This document shows positions 17,817 to 24,248 of a stretch of 64,000 nt of DNA, one piece after another. Source of the DNA: a virus. The first letter of the stretch is position 1, and every line of letters begins with the position of its first letter. The notes beneath the pieces are model-generated. The model was not told the origin of the DNA. It saw only the letters and a list, made by a program, of their open reading frames with translations, and made no database searches. The position numbers and the translations under genes were made by a program. The stretch is from IMG/VR virus record IMGVR_UViG_3300020118_000165, positions 1-64,000 of that record; one strand, 5' to 3'.

Positions 17817-18317
17817 TTACCGATTGCCGGCAGAATTGCCGAGGCGGACGACGGCGAGGGACCCAGCGGCGGCGGAAGTCATCCACCGCGCGTCCTCGAC
17901 GATCGTCCCCGTCGTCAGGTTGGCGTTGCCGAGAAGACCGGTCGTCGCGTTGAAGTAGACCGCGTCGCCGGCCGCCACCGCCTCGTGGGCAACGACCCAG
18001 ATATCGCCGCGCACGTGGACGGCCATGTTGTCGCCGTCCTGGTACTTGTCGGTGAACCCGGAAGTGATGTTCGGCAGCGTCGGGTCGGCGCGCGTGATGC
18101 CGATGAAGTTGCCGCCCGAGAACGTGCCGAGGCAGGCGGAGCGGTCGCCGTGCAGCGTGCCCTGGCTCACCGCGAGGCCGAACCCGATGCCGAGCCCGGA
18201 GGTGTCCTCGCATATCTTCGTGTCAACGTCCCACCCGGAGGTGGTTGCCGGCATGCCGTTCTGGGCCGCCGTGAGATATTGGGTGTAGGTCGTCTGGACG
18301 GGTGCGGGTTGCAGCAT
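17817..18317 (-). CDS. Capsid cement / decoration protein (gp24-like)
   Basis: 166 residues, starting MLQPAPVQTTYTQYLTAAQ. It contains the pattern of phage structural cement proteins: a glycine-rich conserved segment LGIGFGLAVSQG, then FIGITRADPTLPN, and a barrel-like C-terminal half with AVHVRGDIWVVAHE and GDAVYFNATTG. It lies between the protease-scaffold and capsid genes, the usual place for cement proteins. A strong AAAGGAGAGG site precedes ATG. Confidence 0.78.
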   Translation of the reverse strand: MLQPAPVQTTYTQYLTAAQNGMPATTSGWDVDTKICEDTSGLGIGFGLAVSQGTLHGDRSACLGTFSGGNFIGITRADPTLPNITSGFTDKYQDGDNMAVHVRGDIWVVAHEAVAAGDAVYFNATTGLLGNANLTTGTIVEDARWMTSAAAGSLAVVRLGNSAGNR

Positions 18318-18366
18318 CGTCCTCTCCTTTCGTTACAATGGGGTTGTCCGGCGCGCGGGCCGGGGC

Positions 18367-19965
18367 TTAGGCGCTCTTCTGGCCGCCGCGCCAGGCGTTG
18401 TTGAGGTTCTTTTCCATCTCGGCGTGCGCCGCGTCGCGGATATCCACGTCGCCGCGTTGGCCGTTCGAGCGCTGGTGCGACAGGGCGATGGCGTCGCGCA
18501 GCTGGCTGGGCCCGGAACGCGCGGCGTCGGCCGTTAGGGCTTTGAACGCGCCTTCGATCGCCGCGTCGCTCATGTCCTTGACCGTCGAGTCGCCGAGCTT
18601 GGCGCTGACGGCGGCCTTGCGGATATCAAGCACCGACTTGCCGTCGAACACGAAGTTCGACGGGAGAATCTTCGACGCCATATCGGTGACCGCGAGGCGG
18701 TCCTTGACCAAAGCGTCGAGCTTCTCGGGCGAATTGAGCGCCTGCGCGTCGGCCAACTGCTTCTTGAGAACCGCAATTTCGCCGTCCTTGGCGTCGATCG
18801 CCGTCTTGTGGTCCTTCTGCTGGCGCTCCGCCTCCTCCTCCGCCTCTTCCTTGTCCGCCTCGCTCTTGTCGAGCTTGCTCTTCAGGTCGGCTGCGGTCGA
18901 GTGCAGCGAACTGACGTGCTTGTTGATGACGTTCGCGCTCAGCTCGTCGGCGACCTCGATGCGGGCGCCGTCGATAACTACGGTTGCGGTCATTTGACCA
19001 TCTCCTCTTGTTGAACCGCTCCAGGCGGCGTCCTTCGTTTTCGACTTGACCCAGTCGTCGGGTATCTGGCGCAGCGCCTCAGGGTCGTTCTCGTAGTCGT
19101 CCGGCGCGGACGATGAGATTGAGTCCTGCGTCAAATCCTCCTTGCAATAGGGGCACTCGGTGGCGTCAGCGTCCACGTCCATGCCGCACTTGGGGCAAGT
19201 ATCCTGCTCTTCGTCCTGGTCGCCCAGCTTCAGCGTCGAGCCTCCGCGCGCCAGGGGCACGATCGCTAGGTGGTTGGCCCGGATCGCGGTCTGCACCGCG
19301 TCGTAGGTTTGCCCGTCCCGCGTCTTGCCCTTCCCCCACTTCAGGTCCGTCGAGTAACCCATAGACAACTCGCGCGCGTCGTTGCTTTCGATCGCGGATA
19401 TAGCTGCGGCATCCATCACCACCATCGGCACCCGCACGTGGTCTCCGTCCCGGATCACTTCGTCCCCGGTGTGGCCCATGGCATACTTCTTCCAGTTCCG
19501 CGCGTTGACGGACTCGCTGGGGTGCATGAGCGTCACCGGCCGGTGCGCCATCGAGTGCATGGCGTCCTTGTGGAAAACCTCAGCGGGAGGCCGGTACACC
19601 TTCACGTCGCCGAGGTCGGGGCGGCCCAGCTCCTTGCCCTTGTACATCTGCACGCCCGTGCGTGCCACGTTCGCGTAGGCAGCAAGGTATCCGTCCGCAG
19701 TGCGGCGTACGCCGTCGAGCATGAAAGTGTCGAACAGGTTGACCCGCTGTTTCTGCATCGCGTCCTCCATTCGGACCCACGTGTTCCGCACTTTGCGGTA
19801 TTTCTCCTTCACCGCAGCCCAAGCAACCTTGAACGCCGCCTCTTCCTTGGCCTTTGGATTGGACTTCGAGAAGCCGTTGAAGGCCCCGCGCCAGATCGTC
19901 TGCGCCGACGCGGGAAGCGCCGAAGCTACCGAAGAGGGGATATCGGCGTTCGTCTTGTACGGCAT
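18367..19965 (-). CDS. ChaB - prohead protease (DUF2213) - zinc ribbon - scaffold fusion
   Basis: 532 residues from ATG 19965 (TGATG overlap with the upstream mini-gene). Residues 1-65 match ChaB (MPYKTNADIPSSVASALP, AFKVAWAAVKEKY). Residues 70-250 match DUF2213-type prohead proteases (GYLAAYANVARTGVQMY, HRPVTLMHP, SMGYSTDLKW). Residues 257-280 hold a zinc ribbon with two CxxC pairs (CPKCG, CPYCK). The rest is a long charged coiled coil with a helical end, as expected for a scaffold domain. The family cleaves and organises the procapsid. A ChaB domain and a zinc ribbon on such a protein are unusual. Confidence 0.85.
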   Translation of the reverse strand: MPYKTNADIPSSVASALPASAQTIWRGAFNGFSKSNPKAKEEAAFKVAWAAVKEKYRKVRNTWVRMEDAMQKQRVNLFDTFMLDGVRRTADGYLAAYANVARTGVQMYKGKELGRPDLGDVKVYRPPAEVFHKDAMHSMAHRPVTLMHPSESVNARNWKKYAMGHTGDEVIRDGDHVRVPMVVMDAAAISAIESNDARELSMGYSTDLKWGKGKTRDGQTYDAVQTAIRANHLAIVPLARGGSTLKLGDQDEEQDTCPKCGMDVDADATECPYCKEDLTQDSISSSAPDDYENDPEALRQIPDDWVKSKTKDAAWSGSTRGDGQMTATVVIDGARIEVADELSANVINKHVSSLHSTAADLKSKLDKSEADKEEAEEEAERQQKDHKTAIDAKDGEIAVLKKQLADAQALNSPEKLDALVKDRLAVTDMASKILPSNFVFDGKSVLDIRKAAVSAKLGDSTVKDMSDAAIEGAFKALTADAARSGPSQLRDAIALSHQRSNGQRGDVDIRDAAHAEMEKNLNNAWRGGQKSA

Positions 19966-20090
19966 CACTGCGTCTCCCCGAGCCAGGGATACAAACGCCC
20001 GAGAACGTGGAGCGTGAAAAACACCAAGATCATGATCAGCATGACGCCGATCACGTAGAAGGTGCCGTTTGGCCGACGTCTACTGCTCAT
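19965..20090 (-). CDS. Mini-membrane protein 1 (41 residues)
   Basis: MSSRRRPNGTFYVIGVMLIM and onward: a basic N-terminus then one membrane segment, ending LGRLYPWLGETQ. Its ATG overlaps the stop of the DUF3309-like gene (ATGA), and its stop overlaps the protease start (TGATG). The double coupling argues that it is really translated. Function unknown. Confidence 0.6.
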   Translation of the reverse strand: MSSRRRPNGTFYVIGVMLIMILVFFTLHVLGRLYPWLGETQ

Positions 20091-20245
20091 AAATGTCCAA
20101 GCAGCACCAGGATCAAAACAACCACCAGCACAAGACCGAGAACGCCATTGACGCCGTGGCCATAGCCGAAACCTGGCCCGCCGCCGAGCCCGGAGAACCC
20201 GCCGAGCAAGAAGATGACAATGATGACGAGAAGGATAAGGCCCAT
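20087..20245 (-). CDS. DUF3309-like mini-membrane protein
   Basis: About 52 residues from ATG 20245 (MGLILLVIIVIFLLGG). Two hydrophobic helices are separated by a glycine-rich turn with GYGHG, ending in LVLLGHL. This matches the pattern of the short DUF3309 proteins. A longer start at 20296 would include a poor N-terminus overlapping the previous gene. Lies four bases after the upstream mini-gene. Confidence 0.7.
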   Translation of the reverse strand: MGLILLVIIVIFLLGGFSGLGGGPGFGYGHGVNGVLGLVLVVVLILVLLGHL

Positions 20246-20249
20246 GATC

Positions 20250-20429
20250 CTATCCGTGAACCACTGGACCAAACACCTGCCAGCCGAGCAGACCAAACAG
20301 GATGAACTCGATGACGCCGCCGCCGGCTAGGCGCGGACCCATTGCGCCCCCGAAACCGCCGAAGTTGACGCCGGCCCAGATCAGAACGCAGATGACCCAG
20401 ATAACCCAGAACAGCAGACCTCGTGACAT
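20250..20429 (-). CDS. Mini-membrane protein 2 (59 residues)
   Basis: Starts MSRGLLFWVIWVICVLIWAG after a strong TAGGAGG site that overlaps the stop of the head morphogenesis gene. One or two membrane helices (FWVIWVICVLIWAGV and VIEFILFGLLGW) with a glycine-rich linker. Not a known lysis family by sight. First gene of a three-gene membrane cluster. Confidence 0.65.
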   Translation of the reverse strand: MSRGLLFWVIWVICVLIWAGVNFGGFGGAMGPRLAGGGVIEFILFGLLGWQVFGPVVHG

Positions 20430-20438
20430 GGTAGCCTC

Positions 20439-22082
20439 CTATTGTTCCAACCGCTCCGGCGGCGCGAACCGCGCGTCCCAAGCTGGCACGTAGACGCACC
20501 GGCAGTCCGGATGCGCGGGAATCAAATCTTCAATCTCGTCGATGGCGTACGGTCCTTCGTCCGAGATGTCTTGGCATTCTTGGCAGACCAGTTCATCTGC
20601 AGCCGTTATGACCTCGAATAGTCCTCGCGCCACGCGCCTGCGCCGCGCATCCCCCACCAGAACTTTCCCGTGCGCTCCCCGCCTGACCGCCGGCACCGCC
20701 TCCGGCGTCGTGCCGACGTGCGATACGCCGAGGCTGCGGAATGCGTCCAGCGTGGCCACCGAGAAAGCCTTGACGACCGTGTAGTTCGCGAACGTATGCC
20801 CGCGCCAGCGGCCGACTGTGTCTATCCTGCTGTTCACGGCGCGCGCGATCGCCGCGGGGCGTTTCCTGCCCAGCAGGCCGCGCGCCAACTCCCGCACGCA
20901 TTGCTGGGACACGGCCGAGACGATGCCCTGGAGCTCGACCTCGGCCCACGACCCGAGGTGCTGCAGCTTCGCCTCGTTCAGCGCGGACGCGCTGCCTACC
21001 ATGGTGGACGCCCGAGCGCGGGCCATCTCTGCAGTCTTGTCCACGTAGGCGCTGACCCACTCCCCGCGACCCGCGAGGACTATCTGGCGCAGGGCCTCGT
21101 CGAGCCAGCGCTGGAAGCCTTGGACCTTGTCCGACCCCGGCAGCGGCGCGTGGTGCGCCACTTGCCGCGAGGCATGCGCGATGCTGCCGACCGTCGGGCC
21201 ATTGCCGATTCCCAGGACGTCGCTCTTGCTCACGGCCTCGGTCACCAGGAGGCGCATCTTCTGCCAACGCCGGTCCAGGTCGATGCGGAAGCGCGCTCGC
21301 ACGCCGCTCGTTCCGGTCGGGTCGCGGCGGGCGGCAGCGTCATGGACGCAGAGGCCGGCAACGGCGTCCCGCTGCTCGCTCCCCTGCTTGGCGATAATCT
21401 TGCGCAATAGAGCCCTGTCGTCCTCCGCGAACTGCCGCAAGTCCTGGTCCGGCGCCACGTATGTGATCGCCTCGTCATCAACGGCCTTCGCGTACCCGTC
21501 CATCTCGTCGGTGTACTTGCGCCAGATGTCGGGATCTTCGGGGAACTGCCTCTCGACCTCGCGCCGCTCCAGCGGAGTTGCCACGTCGTTGTGCGCCGTC
21601 GGCCCGCTGCCCGGGGAACTTTCGTCGTAGCGCAGGCCGTCGTTCATGGCTGCCCACTCAGCGAGTTCGTGGGTCGCCAGCGACCTATCTGTGTCCACCC
21701 CACACTTAAGGATCCTCGGGATGTGCCTGTCGCGGTAGACCACCGATCCATCCATGGAGCGGTTCGCGATCCACGGCTGGTCGTACTGCGAATTGACGGT
21801 GCAAGCCTCCACCAGCCGCTTCGTGCGCGCGTAGTATTTGTCCGCCAGCACCGCCTGGTGCAGCATCTCCTCCAGCTCTCGGCCCTTTTGGGTTTTCTGC
21901 GTTCGTGGCCATGATGCGGGTTTCGGCCTGGGCCCCGCAGGATTGCGCGTAAGCCCGAGACGTCGGATTTGGCCGGCGATGGCGCTGCGGGACTTCCCCA
22001 ACTGAGCGCCAATCTCCGACATGTTTAGCCCATTGGCCCACAACTCGCGAAGACGGACCGCGTCCTTATTTGGCCAAAGCAT
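20439..22082 (-). CDS. GcrA-like HTH fused to head morphogenesis protein
   Basis: About 547 residues. Residues 1-50 match the GcrA cell-cycle regulator DNA-binding domain (LRELWANGLNMSEIGAQLG, then RSAIAGQIRRLGL). Residues about 100-190 carry a module with HELAEWAAMNDGLRY and TAHNDVATPLERREVE, an HExxE plus AHxxAT pattern. The C-terminal part is the SPP1 gp7 / Mu gpF head morphogenesis domain, with CQECQDISDEGPYAI and ending HPDCRCVYVPAWD. Start placed at ATG 22082, four bases after the upstream stop. The family binds the portal and aids head assembly or DNA injection. A cell-cycle-regulator domain on it is striking. Confidence 0.85.
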   Translation of the reverse strand: MLWPNKDAVRLRELWANGLNMSEIGAQLGKSRSAIAGQIRRLGLTRNPAGPRPKPASWPRTQKTQKGRELEEMLHQAVLADKYYARTKRLVEACTVNSQYDQPWIANRSMDGSVVYRDRHIPRILKCGVDTDRSLATHELAEWAAMNDGLRYDESSPGSGPTAHNDVATPLERREVERQFPEDPDIWRKYTDEMDGYAKAVDDEAITYVAPDQDLRQFAEDDRALLRKIIAKQGSEQRDAVAGLCVHDAAARRDPTGTSGVRARFRIDLDRRWQKMRLLVTEAVSKSDVLGIGNGPTVGSIAHASRQVAHHAPLPGSDKVQGFQRWLDEALRQIVLAGRGEWVSAYVDKTAEMARARASTMVGSASALNEAKLQHLGSWAEVELQGIVSAVSQQCVRELARGLLGRKRPAAIARAVNSRIDTVGRWRGHTFANYTVVKAFSVATLDAFRSLGVSHVGTTPEAVPAVRRGAHGKVLVGDARRRRVARGLFEVITAADELVCQECQDISDEGPYAIDEIEDLIPAHPDCRCVYVPAWDARFAPPERLEQ

Positions 22083-22086
22083 TTGC

Positions 22087-22470
22087 CTAAGCCTCAAGCC
22101 CAGGCATAAAACACCTCACGGACCGCTTCCCGGCCTCGTCGAACTTCCACCAGACTTTCGACACCAACGCCTTGTTCGGCCCGGTCACCACGGCGTCGTC
22201 CGGCACCACGATCCACCCGTCCTTGCTGAATACGCGGTAATGGCCTTGCGCGGTGTCCCATTGCGCGTCGTAGCCGTCAGCGTCAGCGCAGCATAAAATA
22301 TTATTCTTGTTCTTCAGCGCGCCGAACCATTCGCGGAGATCCTGCGGCACTTGCGCGTATTGGCCAAAATCTCGCGCGTCAGCGAACCGGAACAAACCCG
22401 ACAGGACTGCGAGCGCCAAAGCGCACGTTGGCGCTCGCAGTACGACTATGCTCATAGTGAGCCGGGCCAT
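22087..22470 (-). CDS. Secreted cysteine-pair protein
   Basis: 127 residues with a signal peptide-like N-terminus (hydrophobic core CALALAVLSGLF, cleavage likely after ADA). The mature part has REWFGALKNKNNILCCADADG and GWIVVPDDAVV, a pattern I know from uncharacterised periplasmic proteins of Rhizobiales and their phages. Position inside the late structural operon suggests a virion-adjacent or host-envelope role. Function unknown. Confidence 0.7.
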   Translation of the reverse strand: MARLTMSIVVLRAPTCALALAVLSGLFRFADARDFGQYAQVPQDLREWFGALKNKNNILCCADADGYDAQWDTAQGHYRVFSKDGWIVVPDDAVVTGPNKALVSKVWWKFDEAGKRSVRCFMPGLEA

Positions 22471-22958
22471 CAGGTGACCGGCGTCCCCTTCGCCACAGGC
22501 GTAGCGTCGGCGGCGTCAATGGCAAGACTCGTGGCGACCGGAGCCCCAACCGTGACCGCCAGCGTGTCAGACAGTGTTCCGTTCGCCACCGTCACGGTCG
22601 CCGTTCCGTCTCCCGCCGTGCGCAGGATCACGTAGCTCCCGTCCGAGGCCACGTCGCCGGACGAGATCACCGCCGTGTTGTCGGAGGTAACCGTCGTGCC
22701 GGTCGTGTCCGGGTGCACTGGCCCGACGTCATCCGACCACTGCAGCGGCACCTTCAGGTCGTGGTCGTCCGTAACCGTGATACTTCCGCTCATAGATGCT
22801 TCTCCTGTTGCCTTGTTGACGTATTGCGGGACTAGGAATTTGAGGTACTTGGCGCGCTGGCGCTTCAGCACGTCGAGGATATGCCCGAGGAAGTCGAGCC
22901 GGTGCGATAGCTCGCGGTATTCCTTCAGCACCGCCTCGAGGTATTTGCTGTCGCTCAT
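22470..22958 (-). CDS. Coiled-coil plus Ig-like domain protein
   Basis: 162 residues from ATG 22958 (ATGA overlap with the upstream gene). Residues 1-50 are a basic helix (YLEAVLKEYRELSHRLDFLG). Residues 55-162 look like a bacterial Ig-like (Big2) domain with repeated T-V-T pairs (AVISSGDVASDGSYV, ATVTVANGTLSDTLAV). An internal ATG at 22796 follows AGGAG with 8-base spacing, so a shorter form with only the Ig-like domain may also be made. The domain type is common on virion surfaces. Confidence 0.65.
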   Translation of the reverse strand: MSDSKYLEAVLKEYRELSHRLDFLGHILDVLKRQRAKYLKFLVPQYVNKATGEASMSGSITVTDDHDLKVPLQWSDDVGPVHPDTTGTTVTSDNTAVISSGDVASDGSYVILRTAGDGTATVTVANGTLSDTLAVTVGAPVATSLAIDAADATPVAKGTPVT

Positions 22959-23164
22959 CTGATGGGGAATCCCTGAAATAACGGAGACGCGAGGAACGGC
23001 AGTGGCCCACCGGACGGCCATACGAGCCCCGAGCTTCGGTCCACGTATGGCACCGGGAACTTGTGCCTGCTCGTCGAGACTAGCGTCTGCGGATATACGG
23101 ATGGCCGCAGCGCCCGCTCCTCTAGCGCACGCAGCTGGCGGAATTGGTCTTCGCTCGTCGTCAC
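22955..23164 (-). CDS. Small protein with GTG start
   Basis: 69 residues (VTTSEDQFRQLRALEERALR then a Pro-rich tail with FPVPYVDRSSGL). GTG at 23164 overlaps the upstream stop as GTGA, and its stop overlaps the next ATG, so both ends are fixed by coupling. No recognised domain. Confidence 0.55.
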   Translation of the reverse strand: MTTSEDQFRQLRALEERALRPSVYPQTLVSTSRHKFPVPYVDRSSGLVWPSGGPLPFLASPLFQGFPIR

Positions 23165-23376
23165 GGGTACTTCGCCACACCATAGGGAATGCACGCCATC
23201 AGGTGCGGCGCCATGCGCACCGTGTTGTTCATATGCGCGTCGATACCTGCGGAGCAGTCCGTCAGAGTACTGTAAGTGACCGTCATCGGTGCGGGCGTGC
23301 AACCGGGCGGGTCGTTACCCCCAACAAACGGTGCACGACCAATGAACATCCAGAGGATAAACGGCGTTCCTATCAT
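23161..23376 (-). CDS. Small secreted-like protein
   Basis: 71 residues. It starts after a strong GGGAGG site. A short hydrophobic N-terminus (FILWMFIG) is followed by a Cys- and Pro-containing exported-style segment. Similar in layout to the 70-residue gene at 24032-24244. Unknown. Confidence 0.6.
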   Translation of the reverse strand: MIGTPFILWMFIGRAPFVGGNDPPGCTPAPMTVTYSTLTDCSAGIDAHMNNTVRMAPHLMACIPYGVAKYP

Positions 23377-24032
23377 TTTGACCTCCCAATAAAGTATCTA
23401 GCTTCACCGGACCTTAGGCCTGTACCATCTAAATGACGGATGACATGCCCGACTAGAGATTGGCATTCCTTGAAGCCTTTAGCTCTTAACAACCTTGCAA
23501 CACTGACATAACCCATTTTCGGATTGTTCTGATGAGCCTGCTTGACGGCCGCAACAAAAACAGGATCCCAACTGCTGATAAGAGGATACTTATCTGCGGG
23601 ATTTCGTTCCCCCACATTGCATTTGATTTGAACTATGCCCTTCAATTTTCTTCGCATCTTGTGAATGCATTGCCAAATACTCTCGGACGCCCTCAGGGGG
23701 CCCCCATCAGGGTCGTCTTTGTAGACGATCGCAATAAGTTCGTTAATTGTAATTCCTTTAGCGCCTGCTGCTTTGATGGCTTCGTAAATGATGCGAGACG
23801 TGAAACCGACTCGAACCCCCTCAACAAACCAATCTGCACGATGCCTTTTCAAATAATAGTCTGGGTTCTTTTTCAACCACAGTTTTTTGTAAAGGCGAAA
23901 ATACTCCTTCCGATTGGTTTTGCATAGCCCTTCTGGAAGGCCTGTGGGGGCATAGTTATTCGACCGCGCCCCGGCCCGCCAACGCCGCCTGTATTCGCCG
24001 AGACTTGGTAAAGTCGAACCCATGTAAGACAT
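23373..24032 (-). CDS. Winged-helix DNA-binding protein (moron-like)
   Basis: 219 residues from ATG 24032. The middle has the pattern IIYEAIKAAGAKGITINELI then VYKDDPDGGPL and IHKMRRKLKGIV, typical of short winged-helix regulators of rhizobial phages. Both flanks are basic and may bind DNA. It is richer in A and T than neighbouring genes, which suggests later acquisition. It sits between small secreted genes, coupled at both ends. A regulatory role is likely; the target is not visible. Confidence 0.7.
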   Translation of the reverse strand: MSYMGSTLPSLGEYRRRWRAGARSNNYAPTGLPEGLCKTNRKEYFRLYKKLWLKKNPDYYLKRHRADWFVEGVRVGFTSRIIYEAIKAAGAKGITINELIAIVYKDDPDGGPLRASESIWQCIHKMRRKLKGIVQIKCNVGERNPADKYPLISSWDPVFVAAVKQAHQNNPKMGYVSVARLLRAKGFKECQSLVGHVIRHLDGTGLRSGEARYFIGRSK

Positions 24033-24244
24033 CACTGGCCGCTTTTCCCTTTGGGCTGCGGCCCAGGCCCCGATCTACCGGACTGCACGCACGCCGTTCT
24101 GTGGATAGTCCCTTGCGGATTCGCCGCCTTCGCTGTCCAGAGCGCAGCTGCAGCCAAACACTCTTGCCGCGAAGCGTACTGCGTCGGCAGAGTTACGGTA
24201 GGTGGGTTACTGCCGATCGCGAAGTAGAGGATAAGGGTCCACAT
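24032..24244 (-). CDS. Small secreted-like protein
   Basis: 70 residues: MWTLILYFAIGSNPPTVTL, a short hydrophobic start, then a conserved-looking core with RQECLAAAALWTAKAANPQG and a second Cys. The last ten residues are basic. It begins four bases after the portal stop. Similar small proteins occur in alphaproteobacterial phages. Function unknown. Confidence 0.65.
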   Translation of the reverse strand: MWTLILYFAIGSNPPTVTLPTQYASRQECLAAAALWTAKAANPQGTIHRTACVQSGRSGPGPQPKGKSGQ

Positions 24245-24248
24245 CTGC

